In this document: positions 32,065 through 44,360 of the stretch, piece by piece
How the letters are laid out: each line of letters begins with the position of its first letter
How positions within the stretch are numbered: the first letter of the stretch is position 1
Source: Cryoendolithus antarcticus
Taxonomy: Eukaryota > Ascomycota > Dothideomycetes > Cladosporiales > Cladosporiaceae
Length of the DNA: 64,000 nt
NCBI GenBank assembly: GCA_002077065.1
Contig: NAJO01000046.1
Location: forward strand, 270,785 to 334,784
Direction of reading: 5' to 3'
The notes under the pieces: model-generated
The model's input: only the letters and a program-made list of their open reading frames with translations
What the model was told of the DNA's origin: nothing
Database searches by the model: none
Made by a program: the position numbers and the translations under genes

Positions 32065-34750
32065 TCACCCCTTCTTCCTCCGTCTCCCAAAGAACTTCCC
32101 CACGCCAATCATCAACTCGTCCGCCGCCACGCCCGCGCCCTTCTGCACAGCGCTTGGGAACGAGATATCCCAATCCTCGTCCGCTTTCGCCACGCCGCCG
32201 ACCATACACTTCGTCTTAGCCTTGATCTCGGGCGTCATCATGGAGGTCTTATGTTTGGAGACGATGTGCACCATAAGGTGATCTAGCTTCTCGTAGGTGG
32301 CGGAGGGCTGGCCTTGGGCGGCGCAGAAGAGGCAACCGAGGGGGTAGTCTGTGCAGTCGGGACTGGAAAGGGGGAGTGTTAGAGGGTCGTTTGGAATACG
32401 GGTGAGGTGAGGGGAAGGGAAGGAGATGGGGCGGGCTTACAGAGCTGTTGTGGCGGACTGATGGGATTTGGCTAGGAAGAGCCAGCGGTAGCGGACGTTG
32501 AATTTCTGGTACATGTGGATTTGGTCTGGAAGGGCATCGGGATTGGGTGCTTCGGCCGTGAATTTGCAGGACTTGCAAGTCCAGTGTAGCGTAGGCTTGT
32601 CGAGTGGAGGGGTGACGGTGATGTCGAGACCGTCTTGGACCTGTGACATGAGTGTCAGTTCTGCATGGTCTACTCGGGTACATCCGGTGGCGATAACTTA
32701 CGCGCCTGCGAATCTGCCATGCGCCTTTGCAGAAGCCATGATAGCGGTTATGCATCGCCGGTCGAGCCAAGGGGAGCCATATACTCTCCTTGCCCGGTCG
32801 CAACGCTTCCAATCTATCGACATAGTCGTCTTTCGAGAGGTAAGCTGGTATCTTGTAGTCCTCGAAGGATCTCCGCTGAACGACTTTCTCAGAGTACTCG
32901 AGATCATTCTTCATTACCTCCGGTGCCTTCTCAGCACGACTGAGATGTGGCGAATGCTCATCCTGCTGCGTGAACAATGGTCGAGGCTCGATGGTCTGCT
33001 GCGAGGATGGTGCGAGGGAGATGTCGTCGTCTGGTTCGGACACTTGGTAGGTCTCCTGTGGTGGTCGCCTCTCTTCTACCTGTCGATGCCGGGGAGGGGA
33101 TGCTGGAGAAACCATGTTTTGCACAGGCGATGCCATGATTTGCCAATGAGTGGCATACTGCGGCTGGGTTGGAGCTGCATGTTCGACACGCTCCTCAGCC
33201 GATAGCATGGAGATCATCGACTGCTGCGTATCTTGTCGATATTGTGAGGGTAGTGGCGACGGGCTAGCATGCTGGTGCTGCTCCTGCTGCAGTCCTTTAC
33301 TGCTTTGCGGACGTGAAGGTGGTCTAAAGCATTCCGAGTGGACGACGAACACCTGTTTGGCGACCTGTTCAAGCGGAATAGTAATGTCTGACGCAGGTGT
33401 TAGGGGTGGATCTTCAGCAATCACTGGCTCTCGCTGCGAAGACTGCCGCGACTGGTCTGAGCTAGTGACATCGCTGACCGACTGTCCATGACTACTGTTC
33501 GAGATAGCTCGAGCTGGATGTAAGCGCTGAGAGCCATTTACGCTGCCGAGTGCGAATACTGAGTCCTGTATCGATGACACGCTGCTCCGACGTCTCGTGC
33601 CATCGTGGTCCGCACTTGTGGTGAGATGATCCTCGCTCGCAATGGTAAACGATTGACTGGCTGTCTGTGACTTCGGCATTGTTGAAAGTGTGGTTTGCGG
33701 CAGTTCCGGGGGGATCTGAAACGATCGTCTGGGAGGATCCTCCGCCGCAATGACAAGTGAAGATAAATTCGGCTCAAATTCAATTGCGAAGGACTGTTTC
33801 GGTGGGTCTTCTGGTGTAATTGCGAATGATTGCCGTGGCGGATCTTCTGTTGCAATGGCAAAGGATCTGACACTCGGCTCGGGTCGTGCTGAATTGGGGG
33901 GCGGTAGTCTAGAAGTTGCTTGCATGGTAGGTGGTGGCCAAGCAGGTGGCGAAGGCTGCGCTGACTGGTACTGAGGCGGAGCTCGGTTGACAGTGAACCG
34001 ACTCATCTGACTGATAGCATCGCTGGGTCGTCTGATGGTCGCCGTCCACTGTGGTAGGGGAGGAAGCGCTCTTTGGTACATATTGCCGTTTGGCGTACCC
34101 ATGCCCGACATTTGAGCATGCGACATTACTTCGAAAGTCTTATCGAGCTCCGGTGGCTGTACACTCGTAGCCACCGACCGCATGCTTGCATTCGAAGGAC
34201 TTAGGGCGGAGACGGTGTGGCCTCCGTCTGGCTGCTGAAGGTGTTGCTGCTGGAACTGCAAGCTTGCTGTGATACGCTAGCATAGTTGGTCCATTGCTCT
34301 CGTAGCATCCTTGCAGCAGGTGATCGAGGACTCGTGCAGAGTGGGAAGATCCAGAACAGCATTCTCCACGGCGCGCGCCATATGTAGTGCCTGTATGATC
34401 TCGCTCTGCAGAGCGATGACCACGTCCTTGAGGGCTGGTAGTGCGATAGCATCGCCTGCTTCGAATGCTGAGCTGAACTGCTGCTGTCTGCTGTCGCAAT
34501 GCCTTCGACATCTTGCACCACCCTGTGAATAATCTTTAGTATCTAGAGTCAAGGTCAATGGGCTACCAGGACCCACCTCCACGAGCGACTTATGCAAGAT
34601 CTTGATCTCCATAAGTTCTTCGACCTCGCGCTCCTTCCTTCGCTTCTTCCTTTCCTTGCGCTCCTTGATCTGTTCGAGGGTGTCGGCGGCCGTTTGAAAT
34701 CCCGTCACCACTGCCGCTACCACCCTGAGTACCTCCCCGCTTGAATCCAT
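32065..34750 (-). CDS. large hypothetical protein with repeat region and C-terminal zinc finger; one in-frame TAG
   Basis: Exons 34750-32702, 32640-32441 and 32362-32065 give 849 codons in one frame. The frame is broken only by TAG at 34277-34279 (codon 158). The N-terminal part is helical and charged (IKERKERKKRRKEREVEEL, then VVIALQSEIIQALHMARAV), like the regulatory N-domains of fungal proteins of unknown function. The middle is Ser/Pro/Gln-rich and contains the SFAIxxEDPP repeats. The C-terminus carries C705xxC708 and a C2H2-like C760xxC763...H778xxxH782. A 54-nt in-frame segment at 34523-34576 could be an additional intron. I found no canonical in-frame intron that removes the TAG. The gene is either a pseudogene, carries a null allele, or has an unrecognised intron. 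Confidence 0.6.
33700..33870 (-). repeat. degenerate SFAIxxEDPP protein repeats
   Basis: Within the large hypothetical gene, at least five units with spacing of about 12-17 residues: SFAIATEDPPRQ, SFAITPEDPPKQ, SFAIEFEPNL, SLVIAAEDPPRR, SFQIPPELPQ. A further diverged unit, SFTIASEDHL, follows. Confidence 0.75.
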
Positions 34751-35629
34751 GTTGCGTCCCCAGTTCGCAGAGCATCTCATAAAAGCGGTTCAGCAACTTC
34801 ACTCCACAGGATTTATGCCAACATCTACAGCTCCCTCACACAGCAAATGATTCTGCGAATGATCGATCCCAGCACGTCAAGGTCACAAGTGTTCTGGCAC
34901 AAACCCTTCTGGAAGAGACTCCATCGTAGCGGCGCTGGCAGCTAGCACGTTGCGCAACAAGGCTGACTAGCCTCTAGCGTTCGTGTTCAGCACCAGTATT
35001 GCCGAGCTCGCATACGCTGCTGTCCAAGCCCGGCAATCCAGATGGCCGTCTGGGCTCGATCCGGTGTGCGCCGTTTCGGCCCCCAGGCGCAGCTGCATGC
35101 CTTCCAGGGTGTCACATACGCGAAGGATGTATATTCAGCAACCCAATCTCCAGTCATCAGGCTCAAGCCTCTTCGCTTAGCCCGGGCGTTTGTCTGTTGC
35201 ATATGCACGTCTGTTGATGGTCTCTTGATGAAACACTGCCACATGTCCAGGGTTCGCGTGGTGCAAGCTTGCGGATATCCTCTTCGTGCCGCCCAAATAT
35301 CGCGCATCATGACTGGCAGGAGCAAGCCTGCAACTCAGCCCCAACTATAATTAAGGAAGGCACGAACATCTACGCATGGCTAGATGCCGACGTACAGGTA
35401 GGCCGTCTCGGTAATCCTTCACTGCCTCTTCTCTACCGTTAAGCGTTTCTTCACCCCGATCTCAAGCTTGTTGGCGTTTCGGTCCCTGCGTTTGCACTTA
35501 CTCATCTCCGTGCTTACCTATTCTTGAGTTGATCGCTCCTGCCTGGTTGGAGTGAGCGCTCACATCATCGCCAACTCGCTTGCTGGATCGAGACTTCACA
35601 CTGCTGGTCTTGTCATCGCATACGTCGCC
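34751..35629. other. intergenic region
   Basis: About 880 bp of divergent spacer. Plus-strand frames around 35042-35350 have poor composition and no homology I recognise, so they were not called. Confidence 0.45.
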
Positions 35630-36308
35630 ATGCCGCCAAATATGACCAAAACCGCACACGCATTCGACATCGAGGAGTCAAGAACATCATACACAGGCGG
35701 CGATCAGTTCCCAGAAGATCTTCCACCACGACCTGGTCCTCCCCCAGCGGCTACAGCAACATGGAAGCAACGCACCAGCCGACTATGGAAGCTGTCGCTC
35801 TCTTCCTACAGCCTGGTCCACACGCCTGATGGAGCAGCTCGAGTACGGCATATCGTCATGATTCTGATCCTGGGCTTACGGACAGCGATGAGCGTGCTCA
35901 GCGTTCTCTCGGCTGTGTGGAAGGGCAATATCGCTGGCATAGTCATCTACAGCTTGCTAGCAGCCTTGAGCTTTTGGTTTACAGCAACATGCATAGCCAT
36001 CATTGGTGACGCTGCAGGAGACCGGAGAGTCACGGGAAGAGTGGTGGTGAGTAGCAAAAGGTCGACTGGATTACGGCTGCAAATGCTGACGATCATTGCA
36101 GAAACGATGGCACTTCGACGCTTTCCTGGGATTCTGTCTCGTGATTCACGCTGTCTTCATCGTCCTGTTCTTCGTTGCTCTCGGTGGGTTGGGTCTGGAG
36201 CTGGCAGGCATTGGGATGTGGTTGGCTATACTCGGAGTAGCATGGGTAGCAGGGTGGGAGCCAGAATTCCCGGCGTATCAACGAGCATGGCCAGGCAACC
36301 AAGCATGA
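35630..36308 (+). CDS. four-helix integral membrane protein, MARVEL-like
   Basis: Exons 35630-36046 and 36102-36308 encode 207 residues. A hydrophilic N-terminus with a proline stretch (LPPRPGPPPA) precedes four hydrophobic helices: HIVMILILGLRTAMSVLSVL, IVIYSLLAALSFWFTATCIA, GFCLVIHAVFIVLFFVALGG and AGIGMWLAILGVAWVAGW. The topology of four helices with short loops resembles fungal MARVEL-domain proteins, but the sequence is not diagnostic. The intron (55 nt, GTGAGT donor, TTGCAG acceptor, TGCTGAC branch) lies after RVV. ATG 35630 is the first ATG; the longer frame starts with GTG. Confidence 0.75.
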
Positions 36309-37594
36309 GAAGGGCGTTCGGGACCTGGGCTGCATTTGAGCAGGACGAAGGTATAGATGACTAGGAAGGCGATCTGTCAAGCGTCGAATGAACGAAGGCA
36401 GCGAATAGCTGCGAAAAGACGATGACACCCAATCGCGCCCATGAGGCTGTCCTGACACAGCAGCTGTGTTGATGCTTCGTGTCACGGTAGCGAGCCAGCG
36501 GGCATCATCGCCGATGCTATAAGCCTGAGGTAACTGCGAAAGCACGCCATCGACATGATCACCAGGAAGAGCCCGATGTACCACGTATCTTTGTAGACAA
36601 TGTCGAATGTTCGAAGGCCTAGCCACTTCATCGCCAAAGTCCCCACACTCTTTCCTCCGATTGGCACGCTAATGCCATGACCCCAGCTCACCTGGCTTAT
36701 TGTTGCCAAAACCTTCCGTGCTTATCTCGACTGCAGCCGCCCGAGATGCGTTGGTCCATGCATGAAATCCTTCGCGCGTAGCAAAACCTCCTTGTGGTAT
36801 GGTACACACCGGTGAACACTCCTGTCATGTGTGCGCGGATAGGTGAACTTCCGCATGTAACGAGCGACCGCAGAAGGCTGTTTGCAGCGTGGCGGAGATT
36901 GAGTTCCAGTGGACGGACAAGCTCGCTATCAACGCGTGAACACGCTTCTCTGACACATTGAAAGGGCATTCCTTAGCAGCACATATCGCCCAAGAGGTCA
37001 CTAAATTCGTTCGATCACCGTGCACCACTTTTCGCGAAGGCGACGAAGTCATGGATCCCATTGTGACCTCCGGTAGCCTCCCCAAACGGCCACCACACTC
37101 GCATTACATCTTCAAACGCCCCCCGAACCGTCCTTCCAGGATCCTAATCCTTCGGGCTGCCACTTCATCGAAACCCCCCAATCGCTACACAAGAGCTGCG
37201 GGCGGCGTGCTGCCACCAACCGTGGCCTTGTGATGTAACTCTCCTTGGCAAATGAGCACTTTGTCAGAGGTCCTCGGCTGCTAAGATTAGCTTGTCCTGA
37301 GGCTGAGCCTCTTGTAGGAAAGGGCGATCCCTTCATCTGGCCGTTTAGGGAGATGCGGTTAGATTGTGCTTTCCCGGCCTTGGCAGTGCTGTGCGTACTT
37401 TCAGCCCTAGGTGAGCTACACGTCGTTAGGGATTTAGCAGCCCGGGCTTCTTTCTTGGGTTGCCGTGTCTTGTTCTGTTGCTTCTCGGCAGTCGACAGCT
37501 GGTAGGCGATCACTTATTGCTTTCTTTGCGCTCTATACTCAGCTTTCGAGGACGCAGCACTCATCGACGAGCGTGGACTGATCGATCGCGGACC
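36309..37594. other. intergenic region
   Basis: About 1.3 kb upstream of KHA1. A minus-strand frame at 36482-36709 has one hydrophobic stretch but begins with TTG, and I do not call it. Confidence 0.45.
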
Positions 37595-40500
37595 ATGGAG
37601 TATGTCAACTTGTTCACCCGTGACGATAATGGCACGACGCAGCCAGCACCTAAGGCCACTGGCCAAGGTGGTATACTTGAGGGTATGATTCATGCTTCAT
37701 TGCCAGTGCCCTTCGAGGCACGAGATCAACAAGGCTGACACTTTGTCGCGGGACAGGTCAGGATCCAAGCGTGTACGATCCAAAGAACCCCGTGGGTGAA
37801 GCCAGACAAGCCGAAGACACTAGCATTCAAGCTGACGAATGCCCCCAAGATCATCATGTTCATCATCCAGGCCTGCGTGATATTGTGCGTCTGCAGAGCC
37901 CTTCACTTTCCACTCGGCTATCTGAAGGAGCCTCGTGTGGTTGGAGAAGTCTTAGGTGGCATTCTCCTGGGACCCTCAGTCTTTGGCCGAATTCCTGGCT
38001 TCACACAACACATCTTCCCACCCGAGTCCATCCCGAATCTCAATAATGTCGCCAACCTTGGGCTCATCCTGTTCCTCTTCATCATCGGTCTCGAAGTGGA
38101 CCTACGCTACTTCTTCAGTAATTGGAAGGTCGCTCTGAGCGTGGGTGCAGCTGGGATGAGCTTTCCTTTTGCTCTAGGCATCGGTGTCTCCCATGGCCTC
38201 TACAATCAGTTCGGGAACGAAACAGGTACCGTTCCGATTGCGTATGGTACTTACGTAAGTAGACTCCGGAGAGTATGATGCACAGCAGCTGACGAACGTG
38301 ACAGCTGCTCTTCATCGGCATTGCCATGAGCATCACAGCTTTTCCTGTGCTCTGTCGTATTCTCACCGAGCTCAAGCTACTACAAACGCCGGTCGGCATC
38401 ATTACGCTTGCATCTGGTGTCGGAGACGATGTCGTGGGGTGGGTACTATTGGCACTGTGTGTAGCACTTGTGAACGCTGGCAGTGGCCTGACAGCTCTCT
38501 ACATCATCCTTGTCACGATCGAATTTGGACTCTTCTTGACATTCGGGATCCGGCCATTGTTCATGCGGGCCTTGGAGCGTACCCATTCGTTGCAGGATGG
38601 ACCGACGCAGGGCATTATGGTGTTGACCATCTTACTCGTGAGTTTCCCTCAAGTCTTAACAAGTCTTAACGAAGGACTGAGATGTCTGGAACGGCTGCTG
38701 ATCCAAAATTCGCATCCAGTGTCTCGGGAGTGCCTTCTTTACTGGTGCCATTGGCGTGCACCCCATATTTGGTGCTTTCCTGGCTGGCCTGATCATGCCT
38801 CATGAAGGCGGCTTCGCTATCAAGGTCACTGAGAAGATCGAAGACTTGATGATGACTCTGTTCTTGCCTCTCTACTTCACGCTTTCTGGGCTCAATACCA
38901 ACCTCGGGCTCCTGAACAACGGCATTACTTGGGCATATCTTATCGCAGTCACGATCATAGCATTCAGCTCGAAGTTCTTGGGCGTGGCTGTAGCTGCCAG
39001 ACTGAACGGTCTAGTCTGGCGCGAGTCGTTCTCGATTGGGGCTCTCATGTCTTGCAAGGGTCTCGTGGAATTGATCGTCCTCAACATAGGACTTCAAGCC
39101 AAGATCATCAGCACGAGGGTCTTTACGATGGTGAGCTTGGGATCACGACACGAGAAATGGATTGCGCTGACAGAGCTCTGATAGTTCGTGGTCATGGCTC
39201 TCATCACCACCTTCGCAACAACGCCCTTGACATCGTTGCTCTATCCGCCATGGTACCAGCGCAAGCTCGAAGCATGGAAACGAGGCGAGATCGACTGGGA
39301 TACCGGCGCACCCATCCGACCAGATCGCGGCAATTCCGAGGACGGACTGATCACGCCCGAGAAGGCGGGATCGTCTGACATACAGAGTCTGTTGATCTAC
39401 CTCCGTCTCGACAATATGTGAGTGCCGTAGGCCAGTGCAATTCTATGAGATGTGATTGCTGACTGTGGCAGGCCTAATACTCTTGCTTTCGTATCGCTCT
39501 TTGGTGGCAGATCTGTCGAGAATCTGCATCCGCGCCACGATCTCACAGCGGTAGAAGACGAGAAGCCTCGGACTGTAGTACAAGTACACGGCATGCGATT
39601 GGTCCAGCTCACCGCTCGTCTCGGCTCAGTCATGACCAGCTCCGAAACCGAGGCTCTGTCTGCTTTCGATCCTGTGCTGAACGCCTTTCGTGTGCTGGGA
39701 CAGCTGTACAACCTTGCCGTGAGTCTAATTTAAACTATAGACAACCTTGGCTCTTACTGATGAATCCATAGGTCTCCGGAGAAGTCGACATCGTGCCCGA
39801 AGACTCCTATGCCGAAAGCCTCACCACGAAAGCGACGGAGGAAGCGTCTGATCTCCTCCTCATACCGTGGACTGAGACTGGCAGCATGAGCGAAGCACCA
39901 CTGGTCTCCAAGAACACCATTGAGCGTAAGCTACGCAGTGAAGCGTACTCAATCTTCGTGAACGAGACCTTCAACACCCACAGAGGCGCCACTGCAGTCT
40001 TCGTCAACAAAGGCTTCTCCGGCACGCTCGAGCAATCCCCCGCAGTCCTGAGCCGACGCATCCTCTTCAAGTCCGGTCGTGGCCAAGAACGCGGTGCAAT
40101 CACCGAGATGACCGAGCTCCCCAGTGTAGATCGCAGTCATCACATCTTTGTCCCTTTCTTCGGCGGCGCAGATGCGCAAGCTGCGGTGCGTCTGGCGTTA
40201 CAGCTAGCTGCGAACCAGGAGATCACGGTCACACTCATCCACTACCAGATGCGCGGCGAGGATCAGATCACCGAAGAATCGCTCGGTAGCAAGAGTGTGC
40301 CAGATGGCAAGATCAAAGTCGAGACCGCGGGCGAGGAAGGCGACGACGACACATTCTTCGTCACTATCCAACGAAACCTCGTCGAGTCACTACGCCCCCG
40401 TGTCTCGTTCCGCACGACGATCTCGTACGATCCGGTGCAAGATGCTATCACGGACGCGCAGAACGAGGTCGGGCGAGACAGGCGGAACGGCGGCGATCTC

Positions 40501-40698
40501 ATCATCTTGGGGAGGAACATCAGGATGGCTGATAGCGGCGCGTCTCGATGTCTGGGGCTCGTGGCCGACGTGCTACTGGAGAAGGACATCAGCGCTAGTG
40601 TCGTGGTGATGCAGGCAAGGGCCAACCCGCTACGGAGAGGTCATAGTGGCAATGGGACGAGGTTTGCGGAGGCGCTGCCGCCGTTTGAGAGTGCATAG
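37595..40698 (+). CDS. KHA1: K+/H+ antiporter, CPA2 family (KHA1-like)
   Basis: Eight exons, 37595-37682, 37757-37791, 37850-38254, 38305-38637, 38720-39130, 39185-39417, 39472-39718 and 39772-40698, give 892 residues, near yeast Kha1 (873). It is a monovalent cation/proton antiporter of endomembranes. The start GGILEGQDPSVYDPKNP joins IIMFIIQACVIL. Hallmarks are the EVLGGILLGPSVFGRIPGF loop, FLFIIGLEVDLRYF, the CPA2 motif ASGVGDDVVGWVLLAL with tandem Asp, and GAIGVHPIFGAFLAGLIMP. The cytosolic C-terminal half (LVSLFGG-type NMPNTLAF, HHIFVPFFGGADAQAA) looks USP/nucleotide-binding-like, as in fungal KHA1. Exon 2 is only 35 nt. The gene converges on the HET gene with 58 bp between stops. Confidence 0.93.
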
Positions 40699-40756
40699 AC
40701 AGGGTAAGTACAAGCTCATACTTAGCGATTTAGAGCATGGCGGCATTCTTTGCTGC

Positions 40757-42898
40757 TTATCGAATTACGATCTCCTCGAAAGTCCTCTCTTGGGTGAGCA
40801 CTTCACCTCTCATGTAGCCGTGTACATAAGCCTCGCCCACAAACGTGAAAGTCTTGCGCGAGTCCCTGTCGTCCAGCCCAGATATTGGCCGCAGCACGTA
40901 GCCCATCTTGCCCCCCTCCAAGAACCACACCTGATCGCCCTTCCGGCTGGAAACGGGTCCCAAGCCTACTATGCCAGACTCCGTGACCATGAGCCGTCGA
41001 CGTGCGTATACGCGGCCGGCCGCCAGCGCAATCATAGCAGACGGTCCAGCGACTTCCTTTGCTTCCGCAAATGGCAGAGCCCTGGTCATGATGAGCCGCC
41101 AACGCTCTGCGAAAGCTGCGAGCTCGGTCGTGCTCGGAATGGCTGCCTCAGCTGCAGGGGCCAGAGCCCGCAGCTCGTCGAAGTTTGCATACGTAGTCCA
41201 AGTCGCGTCCGAGAGGGGTTCGATGTCGTCCCTGAGCCTATCACCATGATGCACGATCGCGATCTTGAGTTCAAGAATGCGTCTGAAGCCCGCGGCTGCG
41301 TCTGCGCTCGGCGGGCTTGTCGTGCCGTCGTTGTCGGCAATTATAGTGCGCCAGAGGACCTCGGCCCGACCGTCGCCATAGTGACCCATTCGCATGATGC
41401 AGAAGTCTATGAGTGGAACGAAAGCGTCTCGGTTGAACATCTCGTCAAGAGTGTTCGCGGGCATCGCCTGGATGGTGTCGAAGTAGCAGCCCGTAAGGGT
41501 CAAGCTGCCAGTGCGACGATCGACCAGACATCGCTTGTTCCGACCTGGCAGCGCATTGAAGTTGACGCCGGGGATCTCGTTGAAAGGGGAATGAGTTGTG
41601 AGGGCATAGTCAGGTACCCATGAGAGAAGGCCTTGGGTCTTCGTTGCACAGCGGTCTTCGACTTCGGACAGAAGATACAGATCAGACGAGTGTGCGATTA
41701 TCAATGCTGTCGTCTCGTTGTAGACTGTCTGCACTAAGACGGTATAGTTTGGATCTGGCAGATCGACATTGTATAGCGCGAGAGCCTGCCGTACCATGGC
41801 TAAAGGTGCAAAGACCTTATCTCGAAGATCAGACGCGGCGAACGGTCGCGTGCTGATGATGAATTGCGCCAGGAAGTCAAGCGCTTGAGCTTGACCGACC
41901 GTTGAAGGAGGCAGTGTAGGGAACACTGACGAGGGTAAACTAATCGCACTTCCCAATGAAGGCGGTGCATGCTCTAGTCGGCAGACAGCGCGCAGACTAG
42001 CGAAATGAAGGCCCTGATAGCCGTAGGGGACGCGATAGCCAGTAGGGTCGATCACGTGCATCATTCCGAATGCCCACCCCGAGGCCTGGAGAAAGACGCA
42101 TGTCTGTACGACATCATCCCACGCCACGACTCTGTCGCCGATGATGACCACGATGTTCTTCGCAAGTGCGGCTTCTTGCACTATCCAGGCTCGGTTAAAC
42201 CACTGTCGATCAAGAAGGGCCATAAGTCCACGCCAGGTCTTGAAGGACTATGCTTTCATGTCTAACATCGTATACATGGCTGGATCATCCAGGGCATACT
42301 GAGAGAAGTTCTTGGACCAGACCTTGCCACCATTTGCCATGTATGCACGTAGTTGTTTCGCAATAAGTACCAGCAGATCAACAGCATACTCCGATGCGTC
42401 TTCGACTTCCGGCGCAAGTGGATTGCGACCATTATCCGACCCGTCTCCCTGACGGTCCCACTCCCAGCCAAGCCAAGCCATGACCATGTCAGCTTTGCTG
42501 TAGATGGCGCCCATACCCTTGACCTGCTGCGTCCGCTCGACGTCGTTGGTCTGGTCGATGCAGATCGCATCCACCCAGATCCAGCCATCGGGACGGCTTG
42601 ATCCAGCACGAAGGCGACGGAGGAATCCGAGGAGATTCTTGGTGATGCGGATAAGCTGTCCGTTGACGAAGACGCTATGCAGCTCTGGATTGCCCCATAC
42701 ATAGCTAAGACAACGGAATGGCGGCGCTGTATCCAATTTGAACGTCTGCATGTTCATTGAGATTGGAACACTCCAATTACCTTTCGTCTTGTCCTCGGGG
42801 CGACTGTTGTTGATCTGAAGTAAGCGTATGTTGAACGGATCGATTCCCAGTCGCAGATTCTTGTATAGCCTTGACTTTTCTCCTGACGTCGGAGACAT
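40757..42898 (-). pseudogene. HET-domain protein gene interrupted by an in-frame TAG
   Basis: One frame of 714 codons from ATG 42898 to the stop at 40757 is broken only by TAG at 42248-42250 (codon 217). HET domains act in vegetative incompatibility and cell death. The three conserved blocks are present: FRCLSYVWGN at residues 61-70, WVDAICIDQTNDVERTQQV at about 108-126, and, after the TAG, WFNRAWIVQEAAL. The third block lies in frame downstream, so the TAG splits the HET domain. The only in-frame intron I could build (75 nt, 3' end at the TAG itself) needs a weak GTCTGG donor and would drop 25 residues. A nonsense allele is the simplest reading. The long C-terminal part has no further recognised domain. 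Confidence 0.7.
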
Positions 42899-43495
42899 GA
42901 TTGCAGAAGTGAGGAGTTTGTTGCAGGAGACGCGAGAAAATGCTCTGTGGAGCTTGCGGGTGCTTCAGCTATGATCGGATGGTACGAGATAGCCGATACC
43001 CATTTCCGACGCCTTCCAAAGTCCTACTCGAAAGCGTGTGTTCACAACATTGATCAGTGAAGGAAGCTTATAGGTTGACCCACCTTGCGCTTCCGAGTCG
43101 CAAGTACAGTAGTGCGTGCGGAGTGCAAACATGACACTGTGTCTGTCATGTTGAAACGCTGAGGATGGCTTGCAGCGTGTCGTTGGGTGCATGGGCCTCG
43201 GCGACGCCTGCCAACGCCATTTCCTTGGCATGCACGTCCCAGGCGTCCGCTCTTTCAGAAATTCTGAAGGCTACTCGTGCAGTAATCGATGGCGCCAGGA
43301 CTGTGGGCCCGTAGTAGCATCACCGTGGAGAGAGGCGCCCGTAACCCGCCTCACGTCGATCGTTTGGCGCTGCCTCTTATCGCCACTATATCTGGCAGAG
43401 ACGACGTCGCGGCATACTCGTTTGCAGTACAAGAGACCTTGCGAATCTTGTAAGAACAGAGGTCGCAGAGATTTGCTCCCCATGCACGTCTCACT
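42899..43495. other. intergenic region
   Basis: About 600 bp between the HET start and the STN1 end; no feature recognised. Confidence 0.45.
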
Positions 43496-44360
43496 TCAGG
43501 GCTTCTTCACCGGCTGCTCCCAAGGAGCTCTGATGATCTCACTCCCAGCAAGTGCACCAGCATTGAGGACCGCACGCCGCTGCTTGTCGAGTACGTCCTG
43601 CTTCGCTTTATCTCGTGCCTCACGTGCCAGCAGTTTGGCATCCGCTCGACGTTCGTGTCTTACCTTGTCCCGGGCTCTCTGCTGTACCGCCGCAGCTTTA
43701 GCATCAGCTTTCGCTTGCTGCTCGGCAGTAAAGACCCAAGGCTTCGACAGTACGTCGCGCCGATGCTTCGTAAGTCGAGACCAGAAACGCACTTCCTCTT
43801 CGGTAGAGTCGACCAAGAAGAGTCGTTTGAGCTCAATCTGACGCTCGCGGAATTTCGTGATGGTTCCCTTGACGCGTACTACTGAGCCGACTCGCACCGG
43901 TCGTTTCTCTAGATACAAGCTTGCAATACCCATATCGACTCCAACTTTAACATTGTCGATCATTGTCTCTGGCGTGTCTCCGAATGCACCATTGACTTCG
44001 CCAGATTGACGTGGGATCTTGACCTCAATCGTCCAGCCGCTGCCGTCGTCCAGCTCCAGGATGGCGTACTTGTCAGCGCCTTTCGCTGAAGCGAGTCCAA
44101 AGCCAACGACGAGTCCACACAGGTAGGCATATTGAATCGGGTGATTAAGCATAAAGTAGAGGTCCTGCCCTGTGAGACTTTAGCGATCTTTCTCGTCAAT
44201 GATGGGCATTCGCCACCTTCATACCTTCAAATCCAGGCTCCTCTCTCAACGCGAAGACATCTTTGGCGGTGAGAAGATTCCACACAGACCATGTAGGAGA
44301 CTCATCAAAGTACTTTCTGGCATATAGCTGGCCGATGTGCGCCGGCCCAGCATCCGTCAT
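43496..44360 (-). CDS. STN1: STN1-like telomere-capping protein (CST complex)
   Basis: Exons 44360-44225 and 44169-43496 give 269 residues. The short first exon starts with ATG at 44360 and ends in FALREEPGFEG. After a 55-nt intron (GTATGA donor, CACAG acceptor) comes QDLYFMLNHPIQYAYLCGLV, the signature opening of the STN1 OB fold. The fold continues with YAILELDDGSGWTIEVKI, VGSVVRVKGTITKFRERQIELKRL and WSRLTKHRRDVLSKPW. The remaining tail is basic and helical with Lys/Arg/Ala repeats. STN1 binds telomeric single-stranded DNA with TEN1 and supports lagging-strand fill-in. The length matches fungal STN1 proteins that lack the C-terminal winged helices. Confidence 0.88.

Noticed and set aside
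35042..35350. 102-residue plus-strand ORF
   Set aside because: No domain; similar-length ORFs occur in other frames of the same DNA.
36482..36709. minus-strand ORF with one hydrophobic helix
   Set aside because: TTG start, no upstream exon found, no homology recognised.
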